Counted from the first letter of the stretch, positions 12,619 to 19,607 are shown. The stretch is DNA of 24,218 nt from Leidyana gryllorum EB-2025a (GCA_048772705.1 JBLWGC010000018.1:1-24218), one strand, 5' to 3'. The notes: a model not told the origin generated them from the letters alone. Translations and numbers: made by a program.

Positions 12619-12674
12619 CATCTGATTGTAGTGGTGGCATCAGATATTCGACGGGTAAATGCCGTCCCACCGGG
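12619..12674 (+). pseudogene. tRNA-Tyr 3' part
   Basis: Stem TCTGA/TCAGA around TTGTAG, a 7-base intron-like TGGTGGC and A, then a T stem GACGG/CCGTC and acceptor CCACCGG match Tyr. The T-loop is GTAAATG and there is no D arm or 5' acceptor. Confidence 0.75.
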
Positions 12675-12811
12675 AGTTGAGGACTTCTTACAATGTAGTT
12701 CGTCTGAGGCTCCTGTTCCATTCCATACTCCGGCCTTCAACCCCAAAAGTCCTCCCTTCTCGAGACTTCAACAGACAGAAAGCGTGTAAAGTGGCGAGCC
12801 AAGGGCGCTCC

Positions 12812-12891
12812 GGCAATATGGCCGAGTGGTCAAAGGCGCTGTGTTAAGGCCGGAGTCCGAAAGGGCGTGGGTTCGAATCCCACTCTTGTCA
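12812..12891 (+). tRNA. tRNA-Leu (AAG)
   Basis: The loop TTAAGGC gives AAG, still Leu, where sisters have CAG. The anticodon stem CTGTG/CGGAG has a G:G mismatch and the acceptor GGCAATA/TCTTGTC one T:C. T arm GTGGG/CCCAC with TTCGAAT is perfect. Confidence 0.8.
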
Positions 12892-12958
12892 ACGGTTGTA
12901 TTGTATTGAGTCGTCCCCTCTCTTCACCGATAGACAGGTCGTTCGAGTTACATACGGC

Positions 12959-13029
12959 TGCACCTGCCGGGACTCGAACCCGGGTTTCGACCTTGGAAGG
13001 GTCGCATCTTACCCTTAGACCACAAGTGC
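12959..13029 (-). tRNA. tRNA-Gly (TCC)
   Basis: Acceptor GCACTTG/CAGGTGC, stem CGACC/GGTCG with loop CTTCCAA, T arm CCGGG/CCCGG with TTCGAGT: no defect seen, discriminator A. Best TCC gene in the window. Confidence 0.95.
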
Positions 13030-13105
13030 AATTGCGAAAGATCTGCAGCACCCCGAGAGACTCGGGCAATTTCTGCTTCCAGTTGTCTGCAACCTACTCA
13101 AAAAC

Positions 13106-13166
13106 GGGCTGTTCGGGGATCGAATCGAGCACTTCCACAGACGAAAGAAACTGATACCACTAGCAC
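13106..13166 (-). pseudogene. decayed tRNA-Pro
   Basis: The 3' acceptor AACAGCC with discriminator C identifies Pro. The T arm is CTCGA-TTCGATC-CCCGA-like and unpaired, the loop reads TTCGTCT and the 5' acceptor is lost. Confidence 0.68.
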
Positions 13167-13253
13167 TTCAACTCGACATGCGGGGCAGCGGCTCTCATAC
13201 AGCTAGCAAGCTTGCCTCGGTCGAAACGGAACGTCTTCCGAGTGAGAGGCTAT

Positions 13254-13265
13254 GATGCGGATGGG
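13254..13265 (-). pseudogene. tRNA-Arg (TCG) 3' end at a joint
   Basis: Only the 3' acceptor CCGCATC and the last T-stem bases of the Arg (TCG) gene (complete at 3167) remain. At about 13265 the sequence switches to the flank of tRNA-Arg (ACG), so the joint lies inside the T arm. Confidence 0.85.
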
Positions 13266-13285
13266 CTACACGGCACCATTCGCCC

Positions 13286-13358
13286 AGACGCTACTGGGAC
13301 TCGAACCCAGAATCCACGGTTCCGTAGACCGATGCCATATCCATTAGCCCATAGCGCC
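13286..13358 (-). tRNA. tRNA-Arg (ACG)
   Basis: Acceptor and T arm are perfect and loop CTACGGA gives ACG. One outer anticodon-stem pair (27:43) is T:T, and the D stem carries a C-to-G change relative to the other copies. Confidence 0.87.
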
Positions 13359-13462
13359 GACTAACGGAGCCGTCAAATGGAAGTGTGTAGCGATCAAGAG
13401 AGGACATGGGCAGCTACGCCCGATCGTGGGTTTGGACAGACTTCACCTACATCTGACATACT

Positions 13463-13532
13463 ATCCAAGCCAGGATTCGGGCCTGGGTATGCACGGCCAC
13501 AACTTGCTGTTGTAAGCACTAGACGACCCAAA
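13463..13532 (-). tRNA. divergent tRNA-His-like gene (GTG)
   Basis: The 5' acceptor has drifted to TTTGGGT, yet it still pairs with GCTTGGA through wobbles. Loop TTGTGGC and T-loop CCCGAAT are as in the other three copies. Confidence 0.6.
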
Positions 13533-13609
13533 CAATCTTCAAGTGAGGCTGGTGGGTACCAAAGCCACTTTAGATGTCAGGCTATCGGGTTTTGTGTCCT
13601 TGCTTTCCT

Positions 13610-13682
13610 GCCGCCCTAGCTCAGTCGGTAGAGCGCAAGACTCTTAATCTTGCAGTCGCGGGTTCGAGCCCCGCGGGCGGTG
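13610..13682 (+). tRNA. tRNA-Lys (CTT)
   Basis: Identical in all stems and loops to the gene at 1665-1737: acceptor GCCGCCC/GGGCGGT, loop CTCTTAA, T-loop TTCGAGC. Confidence 0.95.
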
Positions 13683-13742
13683 TGGATCTATATCCCTGGA
13701 TGTAAGAATGGAACTGTTGCCTGCAAGGACACTCAGCTGGAT

Positions 13743-13815
13743 TTCCGCTGCCGGGACTTGAACCCGGATCGTGCGGGTGAGAGCCGCATATCCTAGCCAT
13801 TTAGACTACAGTGGA
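13743..13815 (-). tRNA. tRNA-Glu (CTC)
   Basis: Loop CTCTCAC on a perfect TGCGG/CCGCA stem, T-loop TTCAAGT normal. The acceptor TCCACTG/CAGCGGA has one A4:C69 mismatch. Its block sister at 1798 has a good acceptor but a damaged T-loop. Confidence 0.87.
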
Positions 13816-13901
13816 CGAGACACAACAGTTGCACTGACGAATGAGGCGCCAGAGAACTGTGAGTCGGTCTCAGATGGAAAGTTCACCTAGGTTTGGCGGG
13901 C

Positions 13902-13951
13902 GGGCGGCTATCTCAAGTGGTAGAGCGGTGACTTTGCACGCGAGAGGTCAG
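13902..13951 (+). pseudogene. tRNA-Ala (TGC) remnant, 3' half missing
   Basis: The 5' acceptor GGGCGGC, A box and loop TTTGCAC (TGC) are present; the sequence after GAGAGGTCAG has no T arm. Copy of 1957 and 22636. Confidence 0.68.
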
Positions 13952-14031
13952 TTAGACATCTATCAATGCCGCAGGGCAGGCTGAACATGGGGGTATTTGG
14001 TCACTTCCGCGACATGTCGAATTCGACAAGT

Positions 14032-14113
14032 GGCAACTTGCCTGAGTGGTTAAGGGGGCAGACTAGAAATCTACTGGGCCTGGCCCGTGCTGGTTCGAAT
14101 CCAGCAGTTGTCG
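14032..14113 (+). tRNA. tRNA-Ser (AGA)
   Basis: Acceptor GGCAACT/AGTTGTC, loop CTAGAAA (AGA), T arm with TTCGAAT. The anticodon stem GCAGA/TCTAC has one C:A mismatch. The block sisters at 2089 and 22766 carry TGA in this slot. Confidence 0.87.
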
Positions 14114-14272
14114 TGTTATGTGATCGGGCATCAACTCCATTCGGTCGTGGCTGTGCTATATCATTCCAGCTAGTCGCCCGCTGTGCAGACCCCATAGCAT
14201 TTAGTGGTTCTTGACATATTATGACCAGTCTCTCGACTGTACCAGCCATTTGCACCACCGACCGATGGGATG

Positions 14273-14339
14273 GGCTGTTTGGTCTAGTGCTATGACCCCT
14301 CCTCAGGGTGGAGTCCTGGTTCGATTCCCAGCACAGCCC
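14273..14339 (+). pseudogene. decayed tRNA-Pro (AGG)
   Basis: 67 nt, about five short. Stem CCTCC/GGAGT holds loop TCAGGGT, anticodon AGG but with C at 33. The acceptor GGCTGTT/CACAGCC has a mismatch and the variable and T regions are shortened. Confidence 0.68.
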
Positions 14340-14462
14340 TCTTGGTCGTAGGTTGACCCGATGGGACAAGTCGCCCCAGAACCAACAAAGCCACCTCGTT
14401 AGCCCACCTCGGTAGGGCAGTCAGGGCAACTAACATCTAGAGAATCGCATTTCGGCTAAGTC

Positions 14463-14499
14463 TACGACCTTGGAAAGGGGTTCCAAGAGCACAAGTGCC
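14463..14499 (-). pseudogene. possible tRNA-Gly (TCC) remnant
   Basis: The pieces GGCACTTGTG and CCAAGGTCGTAGA resemble the 5' and anticodon parts of tRNA-Gly (TCC) with the middle rearranged. Weak evidence. Confidence 0.3.
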
Positions 14500-14526
14500 G
14501 TCTAGAGAGTACGGTGCCGCATAACC

Positions 14527-14599
14527 CGGTCCTGGCAGGTTTCGAACCTGCGACTTTGTGGTTAACAGCCACACGCTCTGCCGACTGAGCTACAAGACC
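14527..14599 (-). tRNA. tRNA-Asn (GTT)
   Basis: Acceptor GGTCTTG/CAGGACC with one wobble, discriminator G. Stem TGTGG/CCACA closes loop CTGTTAA, anticodon GTT. T arm GCAGG/CCTGC with TTCGAAA is perfect. Confidence 0.95.
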
Positions 14600-14609
14600 C
14601 AGTTGCAAT

Positions 14610-14653
14610 GTTCTTCCACCCGAGGAAGAATCATACCACCAGACCAGACAGCC
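14610..14653 (-). pseudogene. tRNA-Pro 5' part
   Basis: The acceptor GGCTGTC, D arm and stem CTTCC/GGAAG match Pro (CGG) with a six-base loop TCGGGT. It ends after the anticodon arm, abutting the tRNA-Asn flank. Confidence 0.72.
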
Positions 14654-14951
14654 GCCTGTTCAGCCTGCCCCCCTACGGCACTCATAGGTGTCAAATCAGT
14701 CCGCATCTCAAGAACCACATTTCGGCTTTCTTCATGATATCCGACGCTGGAGTAGTGGAACTCAGTGCGAGAGTTTAGGCGTATGACTGCAGGGTCCGAG
14801 GTCTCCTGCAACACCGGTCTCTCTACTGATCTCTGAAATATTTCAACTGGCTCTTGTAGAAAGCGCCCAGCGTAGAGCGTTGGATTTGGGTCGGACAGAA
14901 AGCTCACTTCAATCAATGAAGCAGTTGGGCTTTTTCCCGAGTGCCACCTAC

Positions 14952-15033
14952 CGACAAGGGTGAGATTCGAACTCACGCGGGTTAAACCCAACGGCTTAGC
15001 AGGCCGCCGCCTTAACCACTCGGCCACCTTGTC
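14952..15033 (-). tRNA. tRNA-Ser (GCT)
   Basis: Acceptor GACAAGG/CCTTGTC is fully Watson-Crick here (G at 1, A at 2), loop CTGCTAA gives GCT, T arm GTGAG/CTCAC is perfect. The A2 change improves the G2:T71 wobble of its relatives. Confidence 0.95.
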
Positions 15034-15248
15034 AAGAACGGAACGGGCTACACCTTCCATCGGGAATCCCGTGCGAATTGGTAGTGATGTAGGTACACCC
15101 CCTTCTCGATGTCAGTATTTGCCTTTGGAATGACTGCTTGACGGGATGGAAGAAGGTTGGAGTGGCCGGTTCAGTACCAATCATAAGGCTTTGTTGAACA
15201 CATCAGTCGGCTCCTTCGGCTAGTGACTGTTCACCTCAACTCTGAAGC

Positions 15249-15322
15249 GGTCGCTCATTTCAGGCGGTCAGAGCGTGAGCCTAATAAGTTCTGAGTCCGC
15301 GGTTGGAGCCCGGGCGTCACCT
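15249..15322 (+). pseudogene. decayed tRNA-Ile (AAT)
   Basis: 74 nt like the gene at 5132 and loop CTAATAA keeps AAT. The acceptor has two mismatches, the anticodon stem one, and the T-loop is TTGGAGC, losing C56. Confidence 0.72.
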
Positions 15323-15408
15323 TGATATAGAGTTGCCCTGGACCCGAGGAAGCCCCAATATTCCACGACCAATCCGGATGAAATCCGTTATTAAGTCCGA
15401 GCTTCCTT

Positions 15409-15471
15409 GCCACCCAGCTCAGTCGGTAGAGCGCCAGCCTTTTGAGAGGAGAACCGCGGGTTCGGGTCGCC
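15409..15471 (+). pseudogene. tRNA-Lys (TTT)-derived remnant
   Basis: The D arm GCTCAGTCGGTAGAGC is intact, unlike in the copies at 5478, 7840 and 10354, but it shares with them the TTTTGA loop, the replaced 3' anticodon stem and the missing T-arm half. It probably stands nearer the ancestor of that family. Confidence 0.68.
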
Positions 15472-15542
15472 CGAGAAGTCCTAGTCAAGCTTGCTGAACC
15501 GTATGTGAAGCCGCTGGCCGCAAAATGCCAAGTCCGACAGGT

Positions 15543-15624
15543 GGCAACTTGCCCGAGTGGTTAAGGGGGTAGACTAGAAATCTACTGGGCCTGGCCCGCG
15601 CTGGTTCAAATCCAGCAGTTGTCG
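15543..15624 (+). tRNA. tRNA-Ser (AGA)
   Basis: Acceptor, loop CTAGAAA on GTAGA/TCTAC, variable arm and T arm (TTCAAAT) all sound. It begins a Ser-Gly-Val-Asp block in the order of 22766-23336. Confidence 0.95.
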
Positions 15625-15706
15625 TGCGATGTGATTGGAGGGTCAGACAACAACTCACGCCTGAAACCCCAGAATGGTACCTCAATCAACCACCTGCCAT
15701 CTTCTC

Positions 15707-15777
15707 TGCATCTGCCGGGAATCGAACCTGGGTCGTCTCGGTGGCAACGACACAGTCTACCACTAAACCACAGATGC
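15707..15777 (-). tRNA. tRNA-Gly (GCC)
   Basis: Acceptor GCATCTG/CAGATGC perfect, loop TTGCCAC gives GCC. The stem TGTCG/CGAGA has the G:G mismatch shared with 7552 and 22930. Confidence 0.85.
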
Positions 15778-15903
15778 GTGACACCTCCATGCCTGAATAC
15801 AAAGCGAAGGGTCTTAACTACTCCAGGCAGATACATAAAAACCAGGCTCATCGGATACGTGTTTCCAGAGACACACGCCCCTTTCGCAGTCCGGAAGCTC
15901 CGT

Positions 15904-15976
15904 GCAGCCATGGTCTAGTGGTCACGACGTCTGCTTAACACGCAGAAGGTCCCGAGTTCAATCCTCTGTGGCTGTA
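15904..15976 (+). tRNA. tRNA-Val (AAC)
   Basis: Full-length D loop, stem TCTGC/GCAGA with loop TTAACAC. The T stem CCGAG/CTCTG has one mismatch (50:64); T-loop TTCAATC is acceptable. Confidence 0.86.
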
Positions 15977-16028
15977 ACACGCATCTTTCAGGTGAGCATC
16001 ACGAAATCTAGAGCGGAAGACGACCTAT

Positions 16029-16100
16029 CTCCGAGACCGGGAATCAAACCCGGGTCTTCCGCGTGACAGGCGGAAATACTAGCCACTACACTATCTCGGC
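16029..16100 (-). tRNA. tRNA-Asp (GTC), mildly decayed
   Basis: The loop CTGTCAC on a perfect stem gives GTC. The acceptor starts GCCGAGA, so the first pair is G:A, and the T-loop is TTTGATT with C56 lost. Confidence 0.72.
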
Positions 16101-16233
16101 CGCTCTGAACACGCCGGCGTCCAACCCAAAAGGTCCTTCCATTTTGTTGTGCAGACCCGTCGCATTTTGTTGATTCTCAACATAGTATGACCACTCTCGC
16201 GACTGTGCTGACCGGGTTGCACGACCGACAGGC

Positions 16234-16304
16234 GGCTGGCGGTCTAGTGGTATGATTCTTCATTCGGGTGCAAGAAGTCCTGGGTTCGGTTCCCAGAACA
16301 GCCC
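16234..16304 (+). pseudogene. decayed tRNA-Pro (CGG)
   Basis: The loop TTCGGGT keeps CGG but the stem CTTCA/GCAAG has lost its two inner pairs, and one base is missing at the acceptor-D junction (GGCTGGC). The T arm remains paired with loop TTCGGTT. Confidence 0.7.
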
Positions 16305-16385
16305 CGTTGGTCGTCGGTTGACCCGACGCTCCACCTCATCTCAAGATGGTACGGCTCTCATCCGAAGCCTCAGCTCGGGCGCTCG

Positions 16386-16458
16386 TCCACTGTAGTACAA
16401 GTGGCTAGGATATGCGGATTTCACCCGCACGATCCGGGTTCAAGTCCCGGCAGTGGAA
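16386..16458 (+). tRNA. tRNA-Glu (TTC)
   Basis: Acceptor TCCACTG/CAGTGGA, stem TGCGG/CCGCA with loop ATTTCAC (TTC), T arm CCGGG/CCCGG with TTCAAGT: no defect. With 8073 it is one of two Glu-bodied TTC genes. Confidence 0.95.
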
Positions 16459-16534
16459 GTCATTGAACTGCTCGAGCAAAGTGCTCCAGTAATCTCCGTC
16501 AATAGTGACTCTTTCGTTATCTCCGCCCTGTATT

Positions 16535-16606
16535 GCCTTCTTAGCTTAGGGGCAGAGCATTCGCTTAGTAAGCGAAAGGCCGCCGGTTCGATTCCGGCAG
16601 AAGGCT
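16535..16606 (+). tRNA. tRNA-Thr (AGT)
   Basis: Acceptor GCCTTCT/AGAAGGC, loop TTAGTAA and T arm GCCGG/CCGGC are perfect. The variable region reads AGGCC rather than AGGTC. Confidence 0.94.
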
Positions 16607-16663
16607 CGACTCCATCCACTGGGCACCTGTAAGCTTATCGCAAACTCCAATGATCGTAGCTGA

Positions 16664-16736
16664 GCCTCGTAGCTCAGCCATCAGAGGGTAAATCTCTTAG
16701 CCACGAAGCCGCAGGTTTGGAACCTGCCAGCACCTG
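16664..16736 (+). pseudogene. tRNA-like element, Asn-derived, fullest plus copy
   Basis: D arm TAGCTCAGCCATCAGAG and T-arm hairpin GCAGG/CCTGC flank a region without a normal anticodon arm. GCCTC before the D arm can pair with GAGGC lying several bases beyond the normal acceptor position (to 16740), a pairing kept in the copy at 18800. Confidence 0.5.
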
Positions 16737-16750
16737 AGGCACCCATAGGG

Positions 16751-16813
16751 GGCTGTTTGGTCTAGTTATATGATTCTTCTTTCGGGTGGAAGAAGTCCTG
16801 GGTTCAATGCCAC
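16751..16813 (+). pseudogene. tRNA-Pro (CGG) without 3' acceptor
   Basis: Anticodon arm CTTCT/GGAAG with loop TTCGGGT is intact, but after the T-loop TTCAATG the sequence becomes CCACGTCTCTCC, the same joint as at 8424-8483. Confidence 0.8.
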
Positions 16814-16924
16814 GTCTCTCCAAGGTCGGCTACTATACGCGGCTCCCACTCGTACAATCCCGAATGAAGTCTAGACCAACTGAGACAAAATCTGAGTTGC
16901 AGCAGTTGTGAGGGGCTGGAACTG

Positions 16925-16996
16925 CTCCGAGACCGGGAATCGAACCCGGGTCTTCCGCGTGACAAGCGGAAATACTGACAACTATACTATCTCGGA
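16925..16996 (-). tRNA. tRNA-Asp (GTC)
   Basis: All stems pair; the loop is TTGTCAC, with T instead of C at 32. Otherwise as the consensus Asp gene. Confidence 0.94.
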
Positions 16997-17089
16997 CGCT
17001 CTGGACATGCCGGCCTGAAACCCCAAAAGTCCTTCCATCTTGAGATTCCAAGGACAGGAAACGCGGGAACAGCGAGCCAACAACATTCC

Positions 17090-17169
17090 GGCGAGATGTC
17101 CTAGTGGTCTGAGGCGCTGTGTTCAGGTCGCAGTCCGAAAGGGCGTGGGTTCGGATCCCACTCTTGTCA
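17090..17169 (+). tRNA. tRNA-Leu (CAG)
   Basis: Acceptor GGCGAGA/TCTTGTC, stem CTGTG/CGCAG with loop TTCAGGT (CAG). The T-loop TTCGGAT has G58. The D stem start TGTCC differs from the usual TGGCC. Confidence 0.87.
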
Positions 17170-17229
17170 GCCGTTGTATCGGCACTCGGTCAGCCACTGG
17201 ATGCAGAAGGTTTTCCATGTAGAGCGGAT

Positions 17230-17302
17230 GGGCGGCTAGCTCAGATGGTAGTGCGCTCGCTTCGCATGCGAGAGGTACTGGGATCCATACCCAGGTCGTC
17301 CA
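17230..17302 (+). tRNA. tRNA-Ala (CGC)
   Basis: Acceptor GGGCGGC/GTCGTCC pairs with wobbles, discriminator A. Stem CTCGC/GCGAG with loop TTCGCAT gives CGC. T-loop ATCCATA has C at 57. The copy at 19917 lies at offset 2687. Confidence 0.9.
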
Positions 17303-17315
17303 AAGTACATACGGC

Positions 17316-17373
17316 TGCACGTGGCGGGAGCCAAACAAACTTACATCTTTGAAGAGTCGCAGACCACAAGTGC
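17316..17373 (-). pseudogene. shortened tRNA-Gly (TCC) remnant
   Basis: Acceptor GCACTTG/CACGTGC remains, the D arm is reduced to GTGGTCTGCG, the loop reads TCTTCAAAG and the T arm is lost. Confidence 0.72.
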
Positions 17374-17417
17374 CGTTGGGAGAGCAGCGCAGTCAGTGTT
17401 TAGTGTGCCTCTGAAAC

Positions 17418-17490
17418 CGGTCCTGGCAGGTTTCGAACCTGCGACTTTGTGGTTAACAGCCACACGCTCTGCCGACTGAGCTACAAGACC
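17418..17490 (-). tRNA. tRNA-Asn (GTT)
   Basis: Sound in every stem; loop CTGTTAA, T-loop TTCGAAA, discriminator G. Lies between the Gly remnant and Glu as in the 20105 copy. Confidence 0.95.
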
Positions 17491-17605
17491 CAGCTACAAT
17501 GGTTCACAGGTTAGTATAGACATCCTCCTTTTTGTACCGCAGGATTGCAACCACGTCTTGTCAAAAGGGTACGGCTCTCGGCTAAAGCTGCAGCTGAGGG
17601 AGTTG

Positions 17606-17678
17606 TCCACTGTAGTTTAAGTGGCTAGGATATGCGGCTCTCACCCGCACGATCCGGGTTCAAGTCCCGGCAGTGGAA
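17606..17678 (+). tRNA. tRNA-Glu (CTC)
   Basis: Acceptor TCCACTG/CAGTGGA, loop CTCTCAC on TGCGG/CCGCA, T-loop TTCAAGT; no defect. Confidence 0.95.
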
Positions 17679-17754
17679 GTCATTGAAGTACTCGAGCAAA
17701 GGGCTCCACTGATCTCCGTCAGTAGCCATCGCTTCGTTATCTCCGACTTACATT

Positions 17755-17818
17755 GCCTTCTAAGCTTAGGGGCAGAGCGTTCGCTTCGTAAGCGCCGGCT
17801 CGATTCCGGCAGAAGGCT
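17755..17818 (+). pseudogene. tRNA-Thr (CGT) with internal deletion
   Basis: Acceptor, D arm and loop TTCGTAA are present, but eight bases between the 3' anticodon stem and the T stem are gone (64 nt), and the T-loop is CTCGATT. Confidence 0.85.
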
Positions 17819-17867
17819 TTGCTCACGACCCAGTCAATTCTATAACTGTTTCCCTCCTGCGCACACT

Positions 17868-17939
17868 TAGCAGTGCGTCGTTTCGATCGACGGACCTTTG
17901 GGTTATGAGCCCAACACTCTTCCACTGAGCTACACTGCT
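17868..17939 (-). tRNA. initiator tRNA-Met (CAT)
   Basis: Matches the gene at 11809 in acceptor (A1:T72), loop CTCATAA with GGG/CCC stem and T-loop ATCGAAA. Conservation of both copies without visible change, beside neighbours that have decayed, suggests selection or recent copying. Confidence 0.93.
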
Positions 17940-18073
17940 CAGTCTGCACCATGGAAGAGGGAGCCGAAATGCGATTTTTGAGATGTTAATTGCCTTGAGT
18001 GCCGAAGTGGTAACGAGGTGGCTGTGTTACTTCTAAAACCTGCTTATCCCATCGGGTCAACCGACAACCAAGA

Positions 18074-18145
18074 GGGCTGTTCTGGGAATCGAACCCAGGA
18101 CTCCTTCCACCCTAAGGAAGGATCATACCACTAGACCAAACAGCC
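18074..18145 (-). tRNA. tRNA-Pro (AGG)
   Basis: Acceptor GGCTGTT/AACAGCC, loop TTAGGGT, T-loop TTCGATT, all paired. It is the unswapped sister of the AGC-bearing gene at 12023. Confidence 0.95.
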
Positions 18146-18250
18146 GCCTAGCCGGTGGTTCAACCCGCTGGGTACAGTCGAGAGACTCGTCTCACTATGT
18201 GGAGTATCACTCAATGCCATGAGGTAGGCACAGAGGGAGGCTAGCCCAGA

Positions 18251-18305
18251 TGATGAAACGGTGCTTGGTATACGAAAGGTTCCGGGATCGATTCTCAGCC
18301 CATCC
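18251..18305 (+). pseudogene. tRNA-derived fragment, identity unclear
   Basis: Third copy of the Pro-Tyr spacer element (11083, 12200) with a T-arm hairpin around ATCGATT. Confidence 0.4.
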
Positions 18306-18388
18306 GAACTACATAGATGGAACCCTCGCCAGAGTAGTCTGGTTGGCCTATCAACGCTGTCTAGTACTTTGCCAATCACCACTCTACT

Positions 18389-18468
18389 TCCGGTGGGACG
18401 GAATCGAACCGCCGACTATCTGATGCCAGCACTACAGTCAGATGCTCTACCAACTGAGCTACCCCCGG
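18389..18468 (-). tRNA. tRNA-Tyr (GTA) with 7-nt intron
   Basis: Same structure as 11204: loop CTGTAG plus A with the intron TGCTGGC at 18425-18431, acceptor CCGGGGG/CCACCGG, T-loop TTCGATT intact. Confidence 0.91.
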
Positions 18469-18510
18469 CCGTCCAACTGCTCCGGGGTTCGAAAGGCTCA
18501 ACCCCAGATC

Positions 18511-18568
18511 TTCGCCCTGTCGGACTGCGGTCTGAGCACAGCGCCTTAGACAAATCGGCCATCTTGCC
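18511..18568 (-). pseudogene. tRNA-Leu (CAG) without T arm
   Basis: Acceptor GGCAAGA, stem CTGTG/CGCAG and loop CTCAGAC as at 11325, then the same break into a GGGGTT/AACCCC hairpin. Confidence 0.78.
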
Positions 18569-18662
18569 GGGAAGTTGTTGGCTCGCCGCTCCACGCGTTT
18601 TCTGTGCTTGGAATCTCATAATGGAAGAACTTTTGGGGTTGGAGGCCGGCGTATTCAGAGCA

Positions 18663-18734
18663 TTTGAGATAGTATAGTGGTTAGTAATTCCGCCTGTCAC
18701 TCGGAAGACCCGGGTTCGATTCCCGGTCTCAGAG
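18663..18734 (+). tRNA. tRNA-Asp (GTC) with compensated acceptor
   Basis: The acceptor TTTGAGA/TCTCAGA differs from the family (TCCGAGA/TCTCGGA) at positions 3 and 70 on opposite strands, turning C:G into T:A, so pairing is kept. The anticodon stem has one mismatch (31:39) beside loop CTGTCAC. Confidence 0.83.
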
Positions 18735-18799
18735 CAGTTCCAGCCCCTCACAACTGCTGCAACTCAGATTTTGTCTCAGCTGGTCTGGCCCCCTGTGGG

Positions 18800-18878
18800 T
18801 GCCTCAGGTACTGGCAGGTCCCAAACCTGCGACTTTGTGGCTAAGAGACTTACTCTCTGCTGGCTGAGCTACGAGGCT
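18800..18878 (-). pseudogene. tRNA-like element, Asn-derived
   Basis: Inverted copy of the element at 16664: D arm TAGCTCAGCCAGCAGAG, AGAGA/TCTCT hairpin in place of the anticodon arm, T arm GCAGG/CCTGC with loop TTTGGGA and terminal GAGGC. Confidence 0.5.
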
Positions 18879-18919
18879 CAGCTACGATGATTGGAGCTGG
18901 TGCCCAGTCGATGCAGTCA

Positions 18920-18991
18920 AGCCTTCTGCGGGAATCGAACCGGCGACCTTTCGCTTACTAAGCGAATGCTCTGCCCCTAAGCTTAGAAGGC
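18920..18991 (-). tRNA. tRNA-Thr (AGT)
   Basis: Acceptor GCCTTCT/AGAAGGC and loop TTAGTAA on a perfect stem. The T stem GCCGG/CCCGC has one mismatch (51:63). Confidence 0.88.
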
Positions 18992-19118
18992 AATATCAGC
19001 TGGTAATCACGCATCAGTCACTATTGACGGCAGTTACTGAGCACATTGTTCCACCAGTCAATCCTTCAACTGCTCCACCCAACGGCAAAGAGGGTGCAAC
19101 TAAGTTTAGAGCTTCCTT

Positions 19119-19191
19119 GCCGCCCTATCTCAGTCGGTAGAGCGCAAGACTTTTAATCTTGCAGTCGCGGGTTCGAGCCCCGCGGGCGGTG
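19119..19191 (+). tRNA. tRNA-Lys (TTT)
   Basis: Acceptor GCCGCCC/GGGCGGT, loop CTTTTAA on CAAGA/TCTTG, T arm perfect. D stem starts TATCTC rather than TAGCTC. The only intact TTT gene with a Lys body. Confidence 0.93.
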
Positions 19192-19225
19192 TGGATCTGT
19201 TGCCTGCAAGCACACTCAGCTGGAT

Positions 19226-19298
19226 TTCCACTGCCGGGACTTGAACCCGGATCGTGCGGGTGAGAGCCGCATATCCTAGCCACTTAGACTACAGTGGA
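19226..19298 (-). tRNA. tRNA-Glu (CTC)
   Basis: No defect in acceptor, loop CTCTCAC or T-loop TTCAAGT. Convergent with the Lys gene upstream, as in the 1665-1870 block. Confidence 0.95.
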
Positions 19299-19416
19299 CA
19301 ACTCCCTCAGCTGCAGCTTTAGCCGAGAGCCGTACCCTCTTGACAAGACGTGATTGCAGAATCCTGCGGTAGAATAAGGGAGGATCTCTATACTAACCTC
19401 TGAAACATTGTAGCTG

Positions 19417-19489
19417 GGTCTTGTAGCTCAGTCGGCAGAGCGTGTGGCTGTTAACCACAAAGTCGCAGGTTCGAAACCTGCCAGGACCG
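19417..19489 (+). tRNA. tRNA-Asn (GTT)
   Basis: Acceptor GGTCTTG/CAGGACC, loop CTGTTAA, T arm GCAGG/CCTGC; intact. Best plus-strand reference for the Asn remnants elsewhere. Confidence 0.95.
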
Positions 19490-19493
19490 GTTT

Positions 19494-19564
19494 CAGAGGC
19501 TGTGGTCTAGTGGAAGAGTCGCTCGCTGCCATCGAGATAACCTGTGTGCGATTCCCGACTGCAA
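19494..19564 (+). pseudogene. decayed tRNA-Gly (GCC)
   Basis: D arm GTGGTCTAGTGG and loop CTGCCAT between CTCG/CGAG are Gly-like. Acceptor halves no longer pair and the T stem is broken. Confidence 0.68.
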
Positions 19565-19607
19565 AATGGTAGCATGATGAGTTTGTCGGCGGTTTCGATT
19601 CTGACCG

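Larger units (their letters stand above)
17230..17678 (+). repeat. block Ala-Gly remnant-Asn-Glu
   Basis: Direct copy at 19917-20367 with offset 2687 for the first three genes and 2689 for Glu; an older relative lies at 3527-3780. Confidence 0.88.

Noticed and set aside
14160-14180. Ala 5' end fragment on the minus strand
   Set aside because: About a dozen bases equal the Ala start (GCTAGTCGCCC); it probably marks a joint but is too short for a separate feature.
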